From: JAPOKJ01 sp043767985
GTDB lineage: Bacteria; Pseudomonadota; Gammaproteobacteria; Burkholderiales; Burkholderiaceae_E
DNA length: 8,285 bases
Assembly (NCBI GenBank): GCA_043767985.1
Contig: JAYVKZ010000072.1
Location: 1 to 8,285, forward strand
Reading direction: 5' to 3'
In this document: positions 5,288 to 8,285 of the stretch, one piece after another
How the letters are laid out: every line of letters starts with the position of its first letter
Numbering within the stretch: the stretch's first letter is position 1
Program-made: the position numbers and the translations under genes
Notes under the pieces: generated by a model
The model's database searches: none
What the model was told of the DNA's origin: nothing
What the model saw: the letters and a program-made list of their open reading frames with translations, nothing else

Positions 5288-6790
5288 ATGTCTCGCGAAA
5301 AAATGTCTAATGTTGACCATGCTTGGTTGCGTATGGACGGTAACAGCAATCTGATGATGATTGTCGGCGTAAATATTTTCGAAAAGAGTATGAGTGTTCT
5401 ACGTATGCATCAGCTCATTCGTGATCGGCTATTGGTGCATCGTCGCTTCCAGCAAAAAGTGGAGACCGAGGGCAATGGCGCTCAGTGGGTGAGCGACACG
5501 GCGTTTGATCTCAACTACCATTGTTTCGAGACGACCTTGCCAGGCGGCAGCAAGGGCCAGGTGGGCGATGCCGAACTGCAGGTTTACGTCGGTGAGTTGG
5601 CCATGGAACCCTTAAACAAGAATCACCCGCTATGGCAGATGATTTTGGTGCAAAACTACAAGGGTTCGACAGCACTAATATCGCGGGTTCATCACTGTAT
5701 TGGGGATGGAATCGCCTTGGTCGCAGTTATGCTCTCGCTGACCGATCAGGCGGATGTTCCGAGTGGGCGGGTCGCCATGAAGGCCACTGGCGCAGGCCTT
5801 ACGAGTCGTACCCAGTCCGAGGCCTCGGTGGGCGTGGAGTCCAACCCTTGGGCGCCTTACCTTAGCCCGCTTACGAAGGGGGCCGTAAGAGCCATCAAGT
5901 TGACTGAACAAGCGGTGTCTCGCTCAATGCTCACGTTCGCCGCGCCCGATATGCTGAAGGAATATGCAGGCGTCGGTTCGCAGGTGATCAAGGATATTGC
6001 TGCTCTAGCCATGTTGCCGAACGACTCTCCCACCAGTTTGAAAGGAAAGCCTGGCAACAAGAAGGCGGTCGCTTGGAATGAGCCTCTACCGGTTGAAGAG
6101 GTCAAGCTGGTCGGCAAAGTTTTAGACTGCTCAATCAATGACGTGCTGTTGAGTTGTGTTTCAGGAGCCATTCGAAATTACCTGCGTAGCCGAGGTGAAA
6201 CTGTCGTAGGCGTGGAAATTCGCGCGATGGTACCGGTGAACCTACGGCCTCTGAAAGATGCCTTACAGCTTGGCAATAAATTTGGCCTAGTGCCGCTGAC
6301 TCTGCCAGTGGGGATTGAAAACCCGCTAGAGCGCTTGCTGGAAGTGAAGCGCCGCATGGGCGAACTTAAAACCGGGTATCAAGCGCTTTTAGCCTTTGCT
6401 ATTCTTGGGGTGGTGGGCTCCTTACCGAAAATGGTACAAGACCAGGTGCTGGCAATTTTCGGTAATAAGTCTACTGCGGTGATGACCAATGTGCCTGGCC
6501 CGTCCGTTCCCATCAAAATGGCGGGTGAGACCCTTTCACGCGTCATGTTCTGGGTGCCACAATCGGGTGATATCGGTATTGGCGTGTCGATTCTCTCCTA
6601 CGCAGGCGGTGTGCAATTTGGTCTAATTACCGATACGGTTCTGTGCCCCGACCCGCAAAAAATTATTGATGGGTTTGCTCCAGAATTTGAGAAGCTCTTG
6701 TTAACCGTGATGATGATGCCCAAAGAGGCCGTCGTTACGGGACAATGGAGCCCAAGAGAAGTCGCCAAGCGCATTTTGCATTTGGCGTAA
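5288..6790 (+). CDS. Wax ester synthase/acyl-CoA:diacylglycerol acyltransferase (WS/DGAT)
   Basis: This 500-residue bifunctional-type acyltransferase belongs to the bacterial WS/DGAT family, which esterifies acyl-CoA to fatty alcohols (wax esters) or diacylglycerol (triacylglycerol), usually at the inner membrane face or lipid inclusions. The catalytic HHxxxDG motif is intact as HHCIGDG (135-141). Other family blocks are an N-terminal MSNVDHAWLRM (6-16), PLW (114-116), SINDV (282-286) with the conserved Asn-Asp, and NVPGP (401-405). There is no signal peptide. The length is slightly above the usual 450-480. The start at 5288 has AGGAGG 4 bases upstream; M6 is a possible alternative. The divergent ACBP gene fits delivery of acyl-CoA to this enzyme. 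Whether wax esters, triacylglycerol or another ester is the main product cannot be read from the sequence. Nothing suggests truncation or frameshift. Confidence 0.94.
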   Translation: MSREKMSNVDHAWLRMDGNSNLMMIVGVNIFEKSMSVLRMHQLIRDRLLVHRRFQQKVETEGNGAQWVSDTAFDLNYHCFETTLPGGSKGQVGDAELQVYVGELAMEPLNKNHPLWQMILVQNYKGSTALISRVHHCIGDGIALVAVMLSLTDQADVPSGRVAMKATGAGLTSRTQSEASVGVESNPWAPYLSPLTKGAVRAIKLTEQAVSRSMLTFAAPDMLKEYAGVGSQVIKDIAALAMLPNDSPTSLKGKPGNKKAVAWNEPLPVEEVKLVGKVLDCSINDVLLSCVSGAIRNYLRSRGETVVGVEIRAMVPVNLRPLKDALQLGNKFGLVPLTLPVGIENPLERLLEVKRRMGELKTGYQALLAFAILGVVGSLPKMVQDQVLAIFGNKSTAVMTNVPGPSVPIKMAGETLSRVMFWVPQSGDIGIGVSILSYAGGVQFGLITDTVLCPDPQKIIDGFAPEFEKLLLTVMMMPKEAVVTGQWSPREVAKRILHLA

Positions 6791-6827
6791 CACTGCCTAC
6801 ATCGATCATCACAGGACCCACAACCTC

Positions 6828-7280
6828 ATGCACAAACTTTGGATATTTTTACACCTGGTCGGCGTCATTGTATGGGTTGGAGGCATGTTCTTTTTGCTCC
6901 ATTGCCTGCGCCCCTCGCTTGAGGCGATTGATGGTCCGCAACGCCCCAAGCTGATGTTGGCGGTACAGGGCAAATTCTTTAAGATGGTGACGGTCGCACT
7001 GGTGCTGATTTGGGGTAGTGGTTTGGCCATGCTCTTCACGGCGATCAGCAATGGCCTCAAGCCGTGGCCAGTGGGCTGGCATGTGATGATCACGCTCGCG
7101 CTTGTCATGACCCTGATCTTTTTCTACATCCGCTTTGCCCTGTTCCCCAAAGCCAAGCTCGCTTTTGCGGCAGCAACACCCGGTGAGCTGAGTCCAATTA
7201 TGGAAAAAATCCGTCAGGCTGTGATGGTGAATATGGTGCTTGGTTTCGTCGTTATTGCTGCGGCTATTTTCGGTCGATAG
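6828..7280 (+). CDS. Small CopD-like four-helix membrane protein
   Basis: This 150-residue integral membrane protein has four hydrophobic segments at about 4-26, 52-72, 83-106 and 130-148. The first carries H9 in WIFLHLVGVIVWVGGMFF and also H25; the third begins with H85 in GWHVMITLAL. The His-in-first-helix plus WVGG pattern resembles the CopD domain family and related small membrane proteins, in which paired histidines may bind haem or copper. The exact function is unknown, and no copper-resistance neighbours (copC, copA) are present, so a copper role is not supported by context. It lies 37 bases after the WS/DGAT gene, with only AGGA (6813-6816) about 11 bases before the ATG, and stops 5 bases before recC. 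Cotranscription with recC is therefore likely, but I infer no functional link. Confidence 0.72.
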   Translation: MHKLWIFLHLVGVIVWVGGMFFLLHCLRPSLEAIDGPQRPKLMLAVQGKFFKMVTVALVLIWGSGLAMLFTAISNGLKPWPVGWHVMITLALVMTLIFFYIRFALFPKAKLAFAAATPGELSPIMEKIRQAVMVNMVLGFVVIAAAIFGR

Positions 7281-7285
7281 GGATC

Positions 7286-8285
7286 TTGGGTCTTCAGGTC
7301 TTTCTCTTTTCGCAGCTTGAAGATTGGTTCGATGCCTTTGCGCTAAGAATCGGCTCCCCGCTTCCCTTTGAGCTTTCCCAACGCGATGTGGTTCTTGTTC
7401 CCAAGCTGTCCTTTGCGCCAGTCTTGGAGACCTCCTTGGCGCGACGATACGGGGTCACCGCAGGGCTTGAGTTTGATCTTCCGGGGCGATTCCTTTGGGC
7501 CTTAACGACGGCAAGTTTCGCGGACGTGCAAGGGCAGGCGCCGTTTCAGGCGGAGCGTTTACGCTGGACTCTATTCCAAATCTTGGAGGATATTGAATCT
7601 TTGCCCGAGGGCTTGGCTGAGCGCATCGCTGGGCTTGGCGGTGCAATGCTACCCCGCTTTGAGTTGGCGAGCCGCCTGGCCCAAGCCTTCGAAGGCTATG
7701 TGGTGAATCGCCCCGAATGGCTGCAAGCTTGGGAGGCTTCTGATCGAGTGCTTGACCGATCTAGCGACCGGTTTGGTGCTCATTTCACCCCAGGTTTGCT
7801 TCAACCAGCGCGATTCGAAGTGTATGAGCCTTGGCAGGCCTGGCTGTGGCGTGAAATTCTTAAGCGGCAAGGGACGCTCGCCCATGAACATCCCTTTGCA
7901 CGTTTTGAGCGTGAGATTACTTCTGTCGTGCAAACTGCAAGTTCGCTCGGTATTGCCCGCATTACGCTGATGGGTATGCCTGGCTTGACGATGCACCAGA
8001 TGCGCTTGTTCGCGCGGCTTGGGCAACATCTGGACGTTCGTTGGTTGATGACCAACCCTTGTACAAGCTATTGGGATGACTTGCCCGAGCTGGCACGTCG
8101 TGCCCCCGAGGCCTTTTTGCCAGAATCACCCTGGCTCAATGAGCAAGGCCCTGCCTTGTTGGGGCTTTGGGGCAAGGCTCAGCGAGACTATCTCGGCATG
8201 CTCCGCGAGCTTGAGACGAGCCCAGATCTCACATTGAACCTGGCTGAGCTTGCGATGCCTGGTCTGGATCGACTGCCCACGGTGT
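7286..8285 (+). CDS. recC: RecBCD exonuclease V, RecC (gamma) subunit, N-terminal part
   Basis: RecC is the Chi-recognising subunit of the RecBCD helicase-nuclease, which processes double-strand breaks for recombination. The frame from TTG 7286 is open to the window end, giving 333 complete codons of a protein usually over 1,000 residues; the 3' part is outside. It aligns by eye with E. coli RecC: LQVFLFSQLEDWFDAF with the N-terminal LRVYHSNRLDVLEAL, then RYGVTAGLEFDLPGRFLW, YVVNRPEWLQAWE (E. coli YLVYRPDWLAQWE), LMTNPCTSYWDDL (LFTNPCRYYWGDI) and LLGLWGKAQRDYLGML (LLASWGKLGRDYIYLL). TTG is chosen because no ATG or GTG lies near the conserved N-terminus, and AGGG precedes it at the short distance of 3 bases. 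It begins 5 bases after the CopD-like gene stop, suggesting translational coupling. recB and recD would be expected downstream. Confidence 0.95.
   Translation, partial: MGLQVFLFSQLEDWFDAFALRIGSPLPFELSQRDVVLVPKLSFAPVLETSLARRYGVTAGLEFDLPGRFLWALTTASFADVQGQAPFQAERLRWTLFQILEDIESLPEGLAERIAGLGGAMLPRFELASRLAQAFEGYVVNRPEWLQAWEASDRVLDRSSDRFGAHFTPGLLQPARFEVYEPWQAWLWREILKRQGTLAHEHPFARFEREITSVVQTASSLGIARITLMGMPGLTMHQMRLFARLGQHLDVRWLMTNPCTSYWDDLPELARRAPEAFLPESPWLNEQGPALLGLWGKAQRDYLGMLRELETSPDLTLNLAELAMPGLDRLPTV

Noticed and set aside
7649..8029. Minus-strand open frames of 84-126 codons over the right end of the window
   Set aside because: The plus strand here is continuous, recognisable RecC, so these antisense frames are not supported.

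Overview
The window looks like a chromosomal segment of a proteobacterium, most likely a betaproteobacterium of the Burkholderiales type. The basis is remembered family resemblance: the PncB and acyl-CoA-binding protein sequences read very much like Burkholderiales homologues. The mix of RecBCD, a PHA granule-associated protein and a bacterial wax ester synthase agrees with this. No search was run, so the lineage is an inference. There are nine protein genes, the last cut by the window edge. I see no RNA gene, mobile element, CRISPR array or prophage, and no gap between genes longer than 300 bases.

Left block (about 1-4491, all +): a DUF1185/AA_synth 'amino acid synthesis family' protein; an amidohydrolase that closely resembles enamidase of the nicotinate-fermentation pathway; nicotinate phosphoribosyltransferase (pncB); and an ion-transporter-superfamily membrane protein that starts 3 bases after the pncB stop. 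Together they suggest a locus for nicotinate or related pyridine compounds. One enzyme would open the reduced 6-oxonicotinate ring, another would salvage nicotinate into NAD, and a transporter and a protein of unknown function accompany them. The upstream steps (nicotinate hydroxylase, 6-hydroxynicotinate reductase) would have to lie to the left of the window.

Middle block (4460-6790): a small polyhydroxyalkanoate-system protein (+) overlaps the transporter by 32 bases. An acyl-CoA-binding protein (-) is divergent from a wax ester synthase/diacylglycerol acyltransferase (+). This is a lipid and polymer storage neighbourhood: one protein holds acyl-CoA, one esterifies it, and one belongs to carbon-storage granules. 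The 187-base divergent region holds a perfect TATAAT on the minus strand, a direct repeat of TTACC(C)TGGATT and a hairpin in the acyltransferase leader.

Right block (6828-8285): a small four-helix CopD-like membrane protein is followed after 5 bases by the N-terminal third of recC, which has a TTG start and runs off the window.

Most of the window is ordinary, well-conserved chromosomal coding sequence. The parts most worth a second look are the enamidase/DUF1185/pncB/transporter association and the divergent ACBP-acyltransferase control region.
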